A stretch of DNA of 64,000 nt from Streptomyces dioscori (GTDB lineage: Bacteria; Actinomycetota; Actinomycetes; Streptomycetales; Streptomycetaceae): the NCBI RefSeq assembly GCF_003024195.1, contig NZ_KZ679052.1, forward strand, positions 1 through 64,000, in the 5' to 3' direction. The notes under the pieces were generated by a model. It ran no database searches and was not told the origin of the DNA. It saw nothing but the letters and a program-made list of their open reading frames with translations. This document shows, one piece after another, positions 17,089 through 25,551 of the stretch (position 1 is the stretch's first letter; every line of letters begins with the position of its first letter). Position numbers and translations under genes: made by a program.

Positions 17089-19302
17089 TCAGCGCCCAAG
17101 GCGCCCGCGGACCATGCCCACCATTCCGTTCAGTTCCTCGATGCGCATCCGTCGCGCCGCGACGAAGAAGACTCCGAGCAGTACGACACCGCCGCCGACC
17201 AGGGCGAGGAGCGAGCCTCCGGCGCCCTGTCCCAGCGACTTGCTGATTCCGTAGCAGGCCGCGCCGCTGAGCAGCGCGGCCGGTACCGCGGCGATCGCGA
17301 GCCGGGCGTAGGTGCGCAGGACGCGTCCGCCGTCCAGGTCGCCGCCCAGCCGCTTGCTCAGTCGGCTCCACGCCACCCCGACGCCGATCGCGTAGGCGAG
17401 CCCGTACGAGGCGGCCATGCCTGCGACCGCCCAGCGCGGGGGAAGCAGAAGGAAACAGAGCGCGGAGGCGCTGGCGTTGACGACGGCCACGATGACCGTG
17501 TTGTAGAAGGGCGTGCGCGTGTCTTCGTACGCGTAGAAGGCGCGCAGCACGACGTACTGCACGGAGTAGGGGATCAGGCCGAGGCCGAAGGCCATCAGCA
17601 TGAAGCCCATGTTCGTCGCCTCGCTGGTCCCGGAGGCGCCGAACATCAGCGTGCACATCGGGATGCCGAGTGCGACGAAGCCGAAGGAGATCGGCACGAT
17701 CGCGACGGCCGTTGTGCGCAGCCCCTGGGAGATGTCGTCCCGGACGGCGCCGGTGTCGCCCTCGTGGGCCGAGCGTGCGAGGCGCGGCAGCAGGGCGGCC
17801 ATCAGGGAGACCGTGATGATGGCCTGCGGGAGGCCCCAGATGAGTTGGGCGTTGGCATAGGCGGCGAAGCCGGTGCCGTCGACCGGCGAGTCCTTGCCCG
17901 CCGCGGTGGACAGCTGGGTCACGACGATCGCGCCCGCCTGGTTGGCGAGGACGAAGAGCACGGTCCACTTGGCGAGCATCGCCGCCTTGCCGAGTCCGTG
18001 GCCCTTCCAGTCGAAGCGCAGCCGCAGCCGGAAGCCGGTCTCGCGAAGGTAGGGGATCATCGCGAGGGCCTGGACGACGAGACCGAGCAGGACGCCGACG
18101 CCGAGCAGTTGCTCGCCCTCCGGCGGGATGGTCGAGGCCGTCATGCCGGAGCTGCTCGCGGTTCCGTACACCCAGATGAACATCCCGAGCGTCACGATGA
18201 TGACGACGTTGTTGAGGACCGGGGTCCACATCATCGCGCCGAACTTCCCGCGTGCGTTGAGGATCTGGCCCATCACCACGTGGATGCCCATGAAGAAGAT
18301 CGTGGGCAGGAAGTAGCGCGCGAAGGTGACGGCGACGCCGTTGGCCGCCTCATCGCCCGCGACCCGCGTCGACAGCGCGCGGACGAGGAGCGGCGCGGCG
18401 AGCACCGCGAGCGCGGTGAGCAGGCCGAGCACCACGATGACGAGCGTCAGCAGGCGGTTGGCGTACGCCTCTCCACCGTCCTCGTCGTCCTTCATGGCCC
18501 GCACGAGCTGCGGTACGAAGACGGAGTTGAGGCCGCCGCCGACGGTCAGGATGTAGATCATCGTCGGCAGCTGGTAGGCGACCTGGAAGGTGTCACCGAG
18601 AAGGCCGACGCCCAGCGCCGCGACGATCAGCGCGGAGCGGATGAAGCCGGTGAGACGGGACACCATGGTGCCGGCCGCCATCACGGCACTCGACTTCAGC
18701 AGACCAGACGCACGGCCCCCGGACTTCTTGGCGGGGGCGGCCGCGGGCGCGGGAGGCGCCATGGTGGCCGCAGCGGGCTCCCGCGCGGGCGGGGGAACGC
18801 TGGGCGGCCCGGTTGGGGGCTGGACGCCGCCCTGCTGCTGGTCCCGGAAGAGATGGGCGAACGCGTCCGGCTCGTGGCGCTCCTCGCCGGCCTGGGTCAC
18901 CAGGTCGTCGACGCCCACGAACTGCGTCGTACGGGGATCGTCCCCGTAGGGCAGGTACTGCGTGGGGCCTTCCGGCTCGGGCGCCGGGGTCTGTGCCCAC
19001 ACGCGGGGGTCGGGGGCGTACGGGGACTGGGGCGGCTGGGAGTAGAGCGGTGGCTGTGCCTGGTACGTGCCGGGCGGCGGCGGAGGATGCGCGGCGCGGT
19101 CGTAGAGAGCCTCGGTGACCGGGTCCTGGGCGGACAGGTCCTGGGCCCGGTAGGGGTCCTGGGCATAGGCGTCCTGGAAGTACACCTCGCCCGCGGGCTG
19201 CGGAGGCACCTCGCCAGGATCCGGCGGGCCCTGCGGCGGGCCGTCGGGGTGGCCGGAGCCCCCCGCGCCCTGACCGCGGTCACCGTCGTACGGCGCGTTC
19301 AT
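17089..19302 (-). CDS. murJ: Lipid II flippase MurJ (MviN)
   Basis: MurJ moves lipid II across the membrane for peptidoglycan synthesis. The 737-residue protein has a long Pro/Gln/Asp-rich cytosolic N-terminal extension (about 1-190, with repeats of the YAQDPYRAQDLSAQDP kind) and then about 14 membrane helices of the MVF fold, for example VMAAGTMVSRLTGFIRSALI and MIYILTVGGGLNSVFVPQLV. The ATG at 19302 starts MNAPYDGDRG. The stop lies 118 bases before the chosen start of the pseudokinase gene, and a DUF6049-type gene lies 46 bases upstream, so all three are probably co-transcribed. The extension is typical of Streptomyces MurJ. Confidence 0.95.
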   Translation of the reverse strand: MNAPYDGDRGQGAGGSGHPDGPPQGPPDPGEVPPQPAGEVYFQDAYAQDPYRAQDLSAQDPVTEALYDRAAHPPPPPGTYQAQPPLYSQPPQSPYAPDPRVWAQTPAPEPEGPTQYLPYGDDPRTTQFVGVDDLVTQAGEERHEPDAFAHLFRDQQQGGVQPPTGPPSVPPPAREPAAATMAPPAPAAAPAKKSGGRASGLLKSSAVMAAGTMVSRLTGFIRSALIVAALGVGLLGDTFQVAYQLPTMIYILTVGGGLNSVFVPQLVRAMKDDEDGGEAYANRLLTLVIVVLGLLTALAVLAAPLLVRALSTRVAGDEAANGVAVTFARYFLPTIFFMGIHVVMGQILNARGKFGAMMWTPVLNNVVIIVTLGMFIWVYGTASSSGMTASTIPPEGEQLLGVGVLLGLVVQALAMIPYLRETGFRLRLRFDWKGHGLGKAAMLAKWTVLFVLANQAGAIVVTQLSTAAGKDSPVDGTGFAAYANAQLIWGLPQAIITVSLMAALLPRLARSAHEGDTGAVRDDISQGLRTTAVAIVPISFGFVALGIPMCTLMFGASGTSEATNMGFMLMAFGLGLIPYSVQYVVLRAFYAYEDTRTPFYNTVIVAVVNASASALCFLLLPPRWAVAGMAASYGLAYAIGVGVAWSRLSKRLGGDLDGGRVLRTYARLAIAAVPAALLSGAACYGISKSLGQGAGGSLLALVGGGVVLLGVFFVAARRMRIEELNGMVGMVRGRLGR

Positions 19303-19348
19303 GGTTACCCCACCTCATCGTCCCCGGGCCCACCGGCCACGACATCGC

Positions 19349-21757
19349 TCAACGGTCCACTCTCTCACCCGTGCCGGACGGGTCGGTGATTTCCGGTGCG
19401 GTGTCCGGTGAAGGGTCACTCGGGTGCTCCGGGTCGGGCGCGCTCGACTCGGTCGTGGACGCCCGGTCGCGGCCGCCCTCCGCCTCGTCGGCGCTCTCCG
19501 CGTCGGCGTTCTCCGCTGCGCTGCTCTCCGTATCGGTGGCGGGGGCGCCCGCCCCCAGCGCGGCCTGGCGGGCGGCCTCCCGCTTGCGCTGCGTGTACAT
19601 CCGGAACCCGGCGAGCACGAGCAGCAGGACGCCGCCGGCGATGACCAGCATCACCGTGGCCGTGATCTCGGTGACCTTCACATCGAAGGTGACCGCAGGT
19701 CCGTACGCCTGGCCGTCCTCGGTGTACAGCTGGGCGATCACCCCGGCCCGGCCGTTCGCGTGGGCGTTGGTGGTGAACTTCACCGACTGGCTGTGCCCGC
19801 CCGCGACCGCGACCCGCTGCTCCTGGAAGTCACCGTCGCCGATGCTGAGGCGGCTCGGCTGTGTGGAGGTGAGACGCAGCACCAGGTGGTCGACGCCCTG
19901 GACGAGGTTGTTCTGGACGGTGACCGGGATCGTGGCGCTGCGGCCCGAGAGCTTGGCCTCGGACTTGTCGATCAGCCCGACGCCCTCGGTGAGGCTTCTG
20001 AGGTAGCTCAGCACGCCGTCGCGGTACGCCGTCGCCTCGTCGGCCCGGCCGCGCCAGGAGGTGGACATCGACCGGTCCATCGCCCTCCCGAAGGGAGTGA
20101 CCACCCGGGACTTGTCGGAGAGGATCACCTGGAAGCTGTCGAGCTTCCTCTGTGTCTCCTCGATCCGCGCGAAAGCCTCCTGCGACAGCTCCTGCTTGGT
20201 CAGCGAGCGGGGGTAAGCGGACGCCGACGGCACCCGGGTGGTGGCGCCCGCGTCCGGCTTCGCCTTGGTGGCCGCGGACAGCTCGGCGGACTCCGACCAG
20301 TTACCGCCCTGGAGCGCCGTCAGAGCCTGCGCCATCGTCTGGGCCTGACTGGCGGTCGGCATGCGCTGCGGGGCGACCACGACGCTGCGCTGCTTGTCCG
20401 GCGCCTGGCGGGTGAGCATCAGGCTCTGCGCGAGGAACCGCTGCACGGCGAGCGTGGAGTTCCCGGCCACCGTCATGTCGCCCTGGAAGGCCGTCGACAG
20501 ACGGGCGTCCGCGACGACCGCCGTGGTGCCGCCGCCGATCGGCCGGGCCGCCGAGGGCGTGTACGGGAGGGCGCCGGTCTCCTGGAGGCTGTCGCTGCGT
20601 GAGAGCACCGTGTCGGCGCCGGCCGAGGTCGCGACCTTGACGATCGACGGGTCGATCGCTCCGCTCACGGGCCAGGCGTACTCCGTGCTGGGGGTCACAT
20701 GAAGGACCGACTCCACGGTGATCGCGGCCGCGGTGGTGGCGTCCTTGAGATGGCTCAGGGATCCGGTCACCTTCGTGCCGTGGTGGGCCAGGGACGCCAG
20801 ATCCGGGTCGGCGAAGGGGAGCGCGACGACCTCCTCGCCCTCGACAGCCTTCTCCAGCTTGCTGAGCCACTGCTTGGCCACCGCCTGGTGCGTGCCGGCC
20901 GTGGTCGTCCCGCTGGAGCCGTCCACCTGGACCCGGTAGCTGCGGGTCATGGCGTCCACGGAGGCGAGCAGGTCCGGGTCGATGACCCAGGTGATGTCGA
21001 GGTCCTCGCCGCGGCTGAGGAGCTGTTCCAGACGGCCACCGGGGGAGAGCTCGGCGGCCAAGGTCTCGTCGTCCGCGAAGACGGGGGTCTGCTGCTCGTT
21101 CGAACCCGTCTCGGCCGTCATGTGGGAGGTCGAGATCAGCGGCCAGAGGTAGGTGGTCCTGGCCTTCGTGTCCGCCGCCTCCGGCTGCCACGGGAGGAAG
21201 GTCCGCTCGATACCGAGAATCTGGTCGTACGCCGCGGCGGTGGTCCGGCCGGTGAGCGTGACACCGAGCTGGTAGACGCCGTCAGAGCCGAGGTCCAGCT
21301 TGTCGACGGGGACGGAGATGCTGAATGTCTGCGGGACGCCCGGGGCCAGTCTCGCGAACTTCGCCACGTACTTGCCGCCGACCTCCGAGCCCGCGTAGGG
21401 GTTGCTCTTGGCGGCGTCGTCGATGGCCGAGCGGCCGTTCAGCGTGGGGCCCACCCGCAGTCCGACGTGCGCGGCGGTGACCGCCTGCTTGCCGTTGTTG
21501 ACGATCCTGCCGGAGACGGTGAGCGTGTCACCGTCGGAGGGGACACTGGGGCTCAGCGTGTCCAGCGAGACGCCGACCGTGCGGGAGCCGGTGGCCTCGG
21601 CCGCTGCGCTGGGCTCTGCGGCATAAGAGGACGAAGAAGTGGGCAGCTGTAGGACGCCGGCCAGCAGAGGCGCCCCGGCGAGCAGTGCTCCGGTGCGCCG
21701 AAGCCACCGGCGGGCAGGTGAGGGACTGGTCCCCTGGAAGTCTGCCGCCTCGGCCAC
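19349..21757 (-). CDS. Large membrane-anchored extracytoplasmic protein (DUF6049-like)
   Basis: The 802-residue protein has a signal peptide (RRWLRRTGALLAGAPLLAGV, cut near YAAEP), a long beta-rich extracellular part with CARDB-like or bacterial Ig-like stretches (about 45-200 and 600-700), one C-terminal membrane helix (ATVMLVIAGGVLLLVLAGF, about 705-725) and an acidic cytosolic tail rich in Ser, Glu and Ala. It resembles the actinobacterial family DUF6049, which sits next to murJ; that name is from memory. Function is unknown but a cell-envelope role is suggested by context. The start is GTG. Confidence 0.75.
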   Translation of the reverse strand: MAEAADFQGTSPSPARRWLRRTGALLAGAPLLAGVLQLPTSSSSYAAEPSAAAEATGSRTVGVSLDTLSPSVPSDGDTLTVSGRIVNNGKQAVTAAHVGLRVGPTLNGRSAIDDAAKSNPYAGSEVGGKYVAKFARLAPGVPQTFSISVPVDKLDLGSDGVYQLGVTLTGRTTAAAYDQILGIERTFLPWQPEAADTKARTTYLWPLISTSHMTAETGSNEQQTPVFADDETLAAELSPGGRLEQLLSRGEDLDITWVIDPDLLASVDAMTRSYRVQVDGSSGTTTAGTHQAVAKQWLSKLEKAVEGEEVVALPFADPDLASLAHHGTKVTGSLSHLKDATTAAAITVESVLHVTPSTEYAWPVSGAIDPSIVKVATSAGADTVLSRSDSLQETGALPYTPSAARPIGGGTTAVVADARLSTAFQGDMTVAGNSTLAVQRFLAQSLMLTRQAPDKQRSVVVAPQRMPTASQAQTMAQALTALQGGNWSESAELSAATKAKPDAGATTRVPSASAYPRSLTKQELSQEAFARIEETQRKLDSFQVILSDKSRVVTPFGRAMDRSMSTSWRGRADEATAYRDGVLSYLRSLTEGVGLIDKSEAKLSGRSATIPVTVQNNLVQGVDHLVLRLTSTQPSRLSIGDGDFQEQRVAVAGGHSQSVKFTTNAHANGRAGVIAQLYTEDGQAYGPAVTFDVKVTEITATVMLVIAGGVLLLVLAGFRMYTQRKREAARQAALGAGAPATDTESSAAENADAESADEAEGGRDRASTTESSAPDPEHPSDPSPDTAPEITDPSGTGERVDR

Positions 21758-21993
21758 GCGCTCGCCCGTCCCTCGTCGTCGTCAGTGGTCGTCGGAATGT
21801 GCGTCCACGCATGGTAACGATGCGCGCCGAGGGTAAGTGCCGCGGTCCGCTCCACAAGATCGGAAGAAGAGACCCGGCTGTCCCTCTATGTGGCCGTATC
21901 TAGGGCAGTGTCCCCACCGTGAACGAGGCGAGGGACCTGTGCACTTTTAATGAAGGCGCCCTCGGGCACCGGGGCCACGTAACCTTTTCTGTT

Positions 21994-23460
21994 GTGTCGA
22001 ACGCCAACGAAGACAGTCCCAGTGCACTGAGTCAGGTGCAGAGCCGCGCGGTGAGCGAGCTGCTGCGGGTGTCCCCCGTCGCCGATGAGCTGGCCCGCCG
22101 TTTTCAGGAGGCCGGGTTCTCTCTCGCCCTCGTCGGCGGCTCGGTCCGGGACGCCCTGCTCGGCAGGCTCGGCAACGACCTGGACTTCACGACCGATGCC
22201 CGCCCCGAGGACGTACTGAAGATCATGCGTCCCTGGGCCGACTCGCTGTGGGAGGTCGGCATCGCCTTCGGCACGGTGGGGGCGCAGAAGGACGCGCGGG
22301 TCGGCGATGTCGTCCAGAGCTTCGAGATCGAGGTGACGACCTACCGCTCCGAGGCGTACGACCGGTCCTCGCGCAAGCCCGAGGTGTCCTACGGAGACTC
22401 CATCGAGGAAGACCTGGTCCGCCGTGACTTCACGGTCAACGCGATGGCCGTTGCCCTTCCCGAGAAGAAGTTCATCGACCCGCACGGGGGACTCGACGAT
22501 CTCGCCGCCCGGGTCCTGCGGACTCCGGGTACCCCCGAGTCGTCCTTCTCCGACGATCCGCTGCGGATGATGCGGGCGGCGCGTTTCGGGGCGCAGCTCG
22601 ACTTCGAGGTGGCACCGGAGGTCGTCGCGGCGATGAAGGCCATGGCCGACCGCATCGAGATCGTCTCGGCCGAGCGTGTGCGTGAGGAATTGAACAAGCT
22701 GATCCTCTCCGCACACCCGCGCAAGGGGCTGTCGCTGCTCGTCGACACGGGGCTCGCCGACCGTGTGCTGCCCGAACTGCCCGCGTTGCGTCTGGAGCGG
22801 GACGAGCACCACCGGCACAAGGACGTCTACGACCACTCGCTGATCGTCCTGGAGCAGGCGATGGCGCTGGAGGAGAACGGTCCGGACCTCACCCTGCGCC
22901 TGGCGGCGCTGCTGCATGACATCGGCAAGCCGCGGACGCGTCGCTTCGAGGAGGACGGGCGGGTCTCCTTCCACCACCACGAGGTGGTGGGCGCGAAGAT
23001 GACCAAGAAGCGGATGACCGCGCTCAAGTACTCCAACGAGCTGGTGAAGGACGTCTCGCGCCTGGTCGAGCTGCACCTGCGCTTCCACGGCTACGGCACC
23101 GGGGAGTGGACCGACTCGGCTGTCCGCCGCTATGTCCGTGACGCGGGACCGCTCCTCGGCCGGCTCCACAAGCTGACCCGCTCCGACTGCACGACACGGA
23201 ACAAGCGCAAGGCCACCGCCCTGTCCCGCGCCTACGACGGTCTGGAGGAGCGCGTCGCCCAGCTCCAGGAGCAGGAGGAGCTGGACGCGATCCGTCCCGA
23301 CCTCGACGGCAACCAGATCATGAAGGTCCTGGACATCGGACCGGGTCCGGCCATCGGTCAGGCCTACAAGTTCCTGTTGGAACTGCGTCTGGAGAACGGG
23401 CCGATGGAGTACGACGCCGCGGTGTCGGCGCTCAAGGAGTGGTGGGCGGAGCAGGGCTGA
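21994..23460 (+). CDS. cca: CCA tRNA nucleotidyltransferase / poly(A)-polymerase-like
   Basis: The enzyme adds CCA to the 3' end of tRNAs. The class II nucleotidyltransferase motif is LVGGSVRDALLGRLGNDLDF at about residues 40-59, followed by the neck region RRDFTVNAMAVALP and FSDDPLRMMRAARFG, and an HD domain (HHRHKDVYDHSLIVLE; ALLHDIGKPRTR). The GTG at 21994 gives 488 residues; another GTG at 21919 would add 25 residues. Neither has a clear ribosome site, so the start is uncertain. The gene is divergent from the DUF6049-like gene and convergent with the next one, with two parS-centred palindromes at its end. Confidence 0.9.
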   Translation: MSNANEDSPSALSQVQSRAVSELLRVSPVADELARRFQEAGFSLALVGGSVRDALLGRLGNDLDFTTDARPEDVLKIMRPWADSLWEVGIAFGTVGAQKDARVGDVVQSFEIEVTTYRSEAYDRSSRKPEVSYGDSIEEDLVRRDFTVNAMAVALPEKKFIDPHGGLDDLAARVLRTPGTPESSFSDDPLRMMRAARFGAQLDFEVAPEVVAAMKAMADRIEIVSAERVREELNKLILSAHPRKGLSLLVDTGLADRVLPELPALRLERDEHHRHKDVYDHSLIVLEQAMALEENGPDLTLRLAALLHDIGKPRTRRFEEDGRVSFHHHEVVGAKMTKKRMTALKYSNELVKDVSRLVELHLRFHGYGTGEWTDSAVRRYVRDAGPLLGRLHKLTRSDCTTRNKRKATALSRAYDGLEERVAQLQEQEELDAIRPDLDGNQIMKVLDIGPGPAIGQAYKFLLELRLENGPMEYDAAVSALKEWWAEQG

Positions 23461-23480
23461 GATCGCGCGAGCGTGATCGG

Positions 23481-23514
23481 CCGGGGTCATGTTTCACGTG
23501 AAACATGACCCCGG
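23481..23514. terminator. parS: 34-bp perfect palindrome centred on parS (terminator-like)
   Basis: The parS core GTTTCACGTGAAAC at 23491-23504 is the centre of a perfect 17-bp-arm palindrome that starts 20 bases after the cca stop codon. In RNA it would form a strong hairpin, so one element may serve as ParB site and transcription terminator. The parS reading is certain, the terminator role is inferred. Confidence 0.85.
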
Positions 23515-23521
23515 AGGAGAT

Positions 23522-23583
23522 AGCCCGGATACGCCGAGGGCCGTTGTTTCACGTGAAACAACGGCCCTCGGCGTATCCGGGCT
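23522..23583. terminator. parS: 62-bp perfect palindrome centred on parS (bidirectional terminator-like)
   Basis: A second parS core (23546-23559) is the centre of a perfect palindrome with 31-bp arms, between the convergent cca gene and the small membrane protein gene. Both arms were checked base by base. The GC-rich arms would form a long hairpin in either transcript. Confidence 0.88.
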
Positions 23584-23603
23584 CTTACTTCTCTGTAGAG
23601 CCC

Positions 23604-24092
23604 TTACTTCTTTGCGGAGTACTCCGACAGGCAGAGGGTGAAGTCACTGCTGCCGCCGGTCTCGGTGTACTCGGCGTACTTGGTGCGGTCGCAGCCCGAG
23701 TTGTCGCTCTTCTTCTGCTCGACCTTGTACGCGGCCTTGGAGTTGCCGCAGTCCACGACCTCAAGCTCCGGGTCGGTGGTGCTGTTCGGGTTGCCGATGC
23801 TCATGCAGTCGCCGACCTTGGCGCTCGACGCATCGTCACGGCTCGCGATCCAGCCGCCCACGGCGACTATGAGGACGACGACCGGGATGGCGAAACGCAG
23901 GTACTTCTTGAGGTTGCGCTTCGGCGGCTCGGGCGCGACCGGGGCGTAGGGAGCGTTCGGGTGCTGCGGGTAGCCCTGCGGGGGCTGCTGTCCGTAGGGG
24001 TTGCCCTGGGGCGGCTGCTGCCCGTAGGGATTTCCCTCGGCCGGCTGGCCCTGAGCGAACGGATTCTGGCCCTGCGGCGGCGGCGTGGTCAC
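23604..24092 (-). CDS. Single-pass membrane protein with Pro/Gln-rich N terminus
   Basis: The 162-residue protein has a cytosolic N terminus of repeated NPYGQQPPQG units (residues 1-55), a basic stop-transfer sequence, one membrane helix (FAIPVVVLIVAVGGWIA, about 67-83) and an extracellular domain of about 75 residues with four cysteines (near GDCMS, VDCGN, GCDRT, LCLSEY) that could form two disulfides. This architecture is common for small envelope proteins of Streptomyces. No function is known to me. The GTG start gives MTTPPPQGQN. It converges on cca. Confidence 0.8.
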   Translation of the reverse strand: MTTPPPQGQNPFAQGQPAEGNPYGQQPPQGNPYGQQPPQGYPQHPNAPYAPVAPEPPKRNLKKYLRFAIPVVVLIVAVGGWIASRDDASSAKVGDCMSIGNPNSTTDPELEVVDCGNSKAAYKVEQKKSDNSGCDRTKYAEYTETGGSSDFTLCLSEYSAKK

Positions 24093-24206
24093 TTGGGGGT
24101 CCCCCTCGAACGTGGAGCGCTTGGCGCGAAATAAGACGCACGTAAGCTACCGGGCCCCACTGACAACTCCGTAGCCCGGAGTGTCTCTGTGTCCTTGATG
24201 TGACAC

Positions 24207-25472
24207 TTACTGGCGCTCAAAGCGGGCCATAGCCGCAGCAACCGCCCCGTAGATAACGGCCACCGTGACCACAAGCGGCACGGATCGGCCGTCAGGGGGC
24301 AGCATCAGGGCGGCCACTCCCGCGGCGCCGACGAAGGCGACGTTGAACAGGACGTCGTAAACGGCGAAGATCCGGCCACGGAAGCCGTCGTCGACGGACG
24401 ACTGGACGACGGTGTCGGTGGCGATCTTCGCGCCCTGGGTGGTCAGGCCCAGGACGAAGGCCGCGATCAGGAGGGGGACTTCGGCGAACGACAGGCCCAG
24501 CGCCGGTTCCAGGACCGCGGCGGCAGCCGCGCAGGCGATGATCCAGCCGCCGGGTCCGAGCCGGTTCGCGCCCGCCGGAGTCAGCACGGCCGCGGCGAAG
24601 AAGCCCGCTCCGGAGATTCCCACGGCCAGGCCGAGCAGGGCGAGCCCGTCGTCATCGGGGCCGGACGACCATGCGTACCGGCAGAGCATCAGCACCATGA
24701 CCGTCAGCGCGCCGTAGCAGAACCGCATCAGGGTCATCGCGGCCAGCGCCCAGGCGGCCTCGCGGCGCGCGGGCTCGGCCAGGTGACGTACGCCCGACGC
24801 CAGGCCGCGCGCCGTGCCGAGTACGGCCGTCCTCAGCCGTGGCCGCACTGACTGCCGTTCGGGGCCCAGCAGATCCGGGGCCAGTCGCAGCGAGGCGAGC
24901 GCGGAGCACACGTACAGGGCCGCTCCCACGAGGACGACCACCGCGTCGGAGTCGGAGCCGACGAGGCGTACGACGAAGGCGAGGCCGCCGCCGAGGGTCG
25001 CGGCGAGGGTTCCGGCTGTGGGCGACAGCGAGTTGGCCATCACCAGGCGCTCGGAGTCGACCACGCGGGGCAGGGCGGCGGAAAGACCCGCGAGCACGAA
25101 CCGGTTGACGGCGGTCACACACAGCGCGGAGGCGTAGAAGAGCCAGTCCGGTACACCGCTGAGCATCAGAACGGCCGTCAGGGCCGCCAGGAGCGCCCGT
25201 AGGAGGTTGCCGTACAGAAAGACCTGGCGGCGTCTCCAGCGGTCCAGGAGGACGCCTGCGAAGGGGCCGACGAGGGAGTACGGGAGGAGCAGGACCGCCA
25301 TCGCGGAGGCGATCGCGGCGGCCGAGGTCTGTTTCTCCGGTGAGAAGACGACGTAGGTGGCGAGCGCGACCTGATAGACACCGTCGGCGCCCTGCGACAG
25401 CAGCCGGACGGCGAGCAGACGCCGGAAGTTCCTGAAGCGCAGGAGTACGCGCAGGTCACTCACGACAGCCAT
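24207..25472 (-). CDS. Major facilitator superfamily transporter
   Basis: The 421-residue hydrophobic protein has about 12 predicted membrane helices and the MFS loop signature between helices 2 and 3 (GPFAGVLLDRWRRRQVFLYG at about 67-86). The amphipathic start (DLRVLLRFRNFRRLLAVRLL) resembles the MFS_3 / enterobactin-exporter-like group of drug or siderophore exporters. The substrate cannot be told. It begins with ATG 80 bases after the ino1 stop, behind a strong terminator, so it is probably transcribed separately. Confidence 0.85.
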   Translation of the reverse strand: MAVVSDLRVLLRFRNFRRLLAVRLLSQGADGVYQVALATYVVFSPEKQTSAAAIASAMAVLLLPYSLVGPFAGVLLDRWRRRQVFLYGNLLRALLAALTAVLMLSGVPDWLFYASALCVTAVNRFVLAGLSAALPRVVDSERLVMANSLSPTAGTLAATLGGGLAFVVRLVGSDSDAVVVLVGAALYVCSALASLRLAPDLLGPERQSVRPRLRTAVLGTARGLASGVRHLAEPARREAAWALAAMTLMRFCYGALTVMVLMLCRYAWSSGPDDDGLALLGLAVGISGAGFFAAAVLTPAGANRLGPGGWIIACAAAAAVLEPALGLSFAEVPLLIAAFVLGLTTQGAKIATDTVVQSSVDDGFRGRIFAVYDVLFNVAFVGAAGVAALMLPPDGRSVPLVVTVAVIYGAVAAAMARFERQ

Positions 25473-25494
25473 GGGTTACAGCCTCGCACAGGGC

Positions 25495-25527
25495 GAGGGT
25501 CCCCGGAGCGATGCCCCGGGGACCCTC
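25495..25527 (-). terminator. Terminator after ino1
   Basis: GAGGGTCCCCGG (25495-25506) pairs perfectly with CCGGGGACCCTC (25516-25527), 25 bases beyond the ino1 stop codon. Confidence 0.85.
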
Positions 25528-25551
25528 AACAGCCGTGCGTGGGACGAGCCT

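Noticed and set aside
16762..19389. 875-codon plus-strand open frame across murJ
   Set aside because: Antisense shadow of murJ, rich in Arg, His, Asp and Gly without domains.
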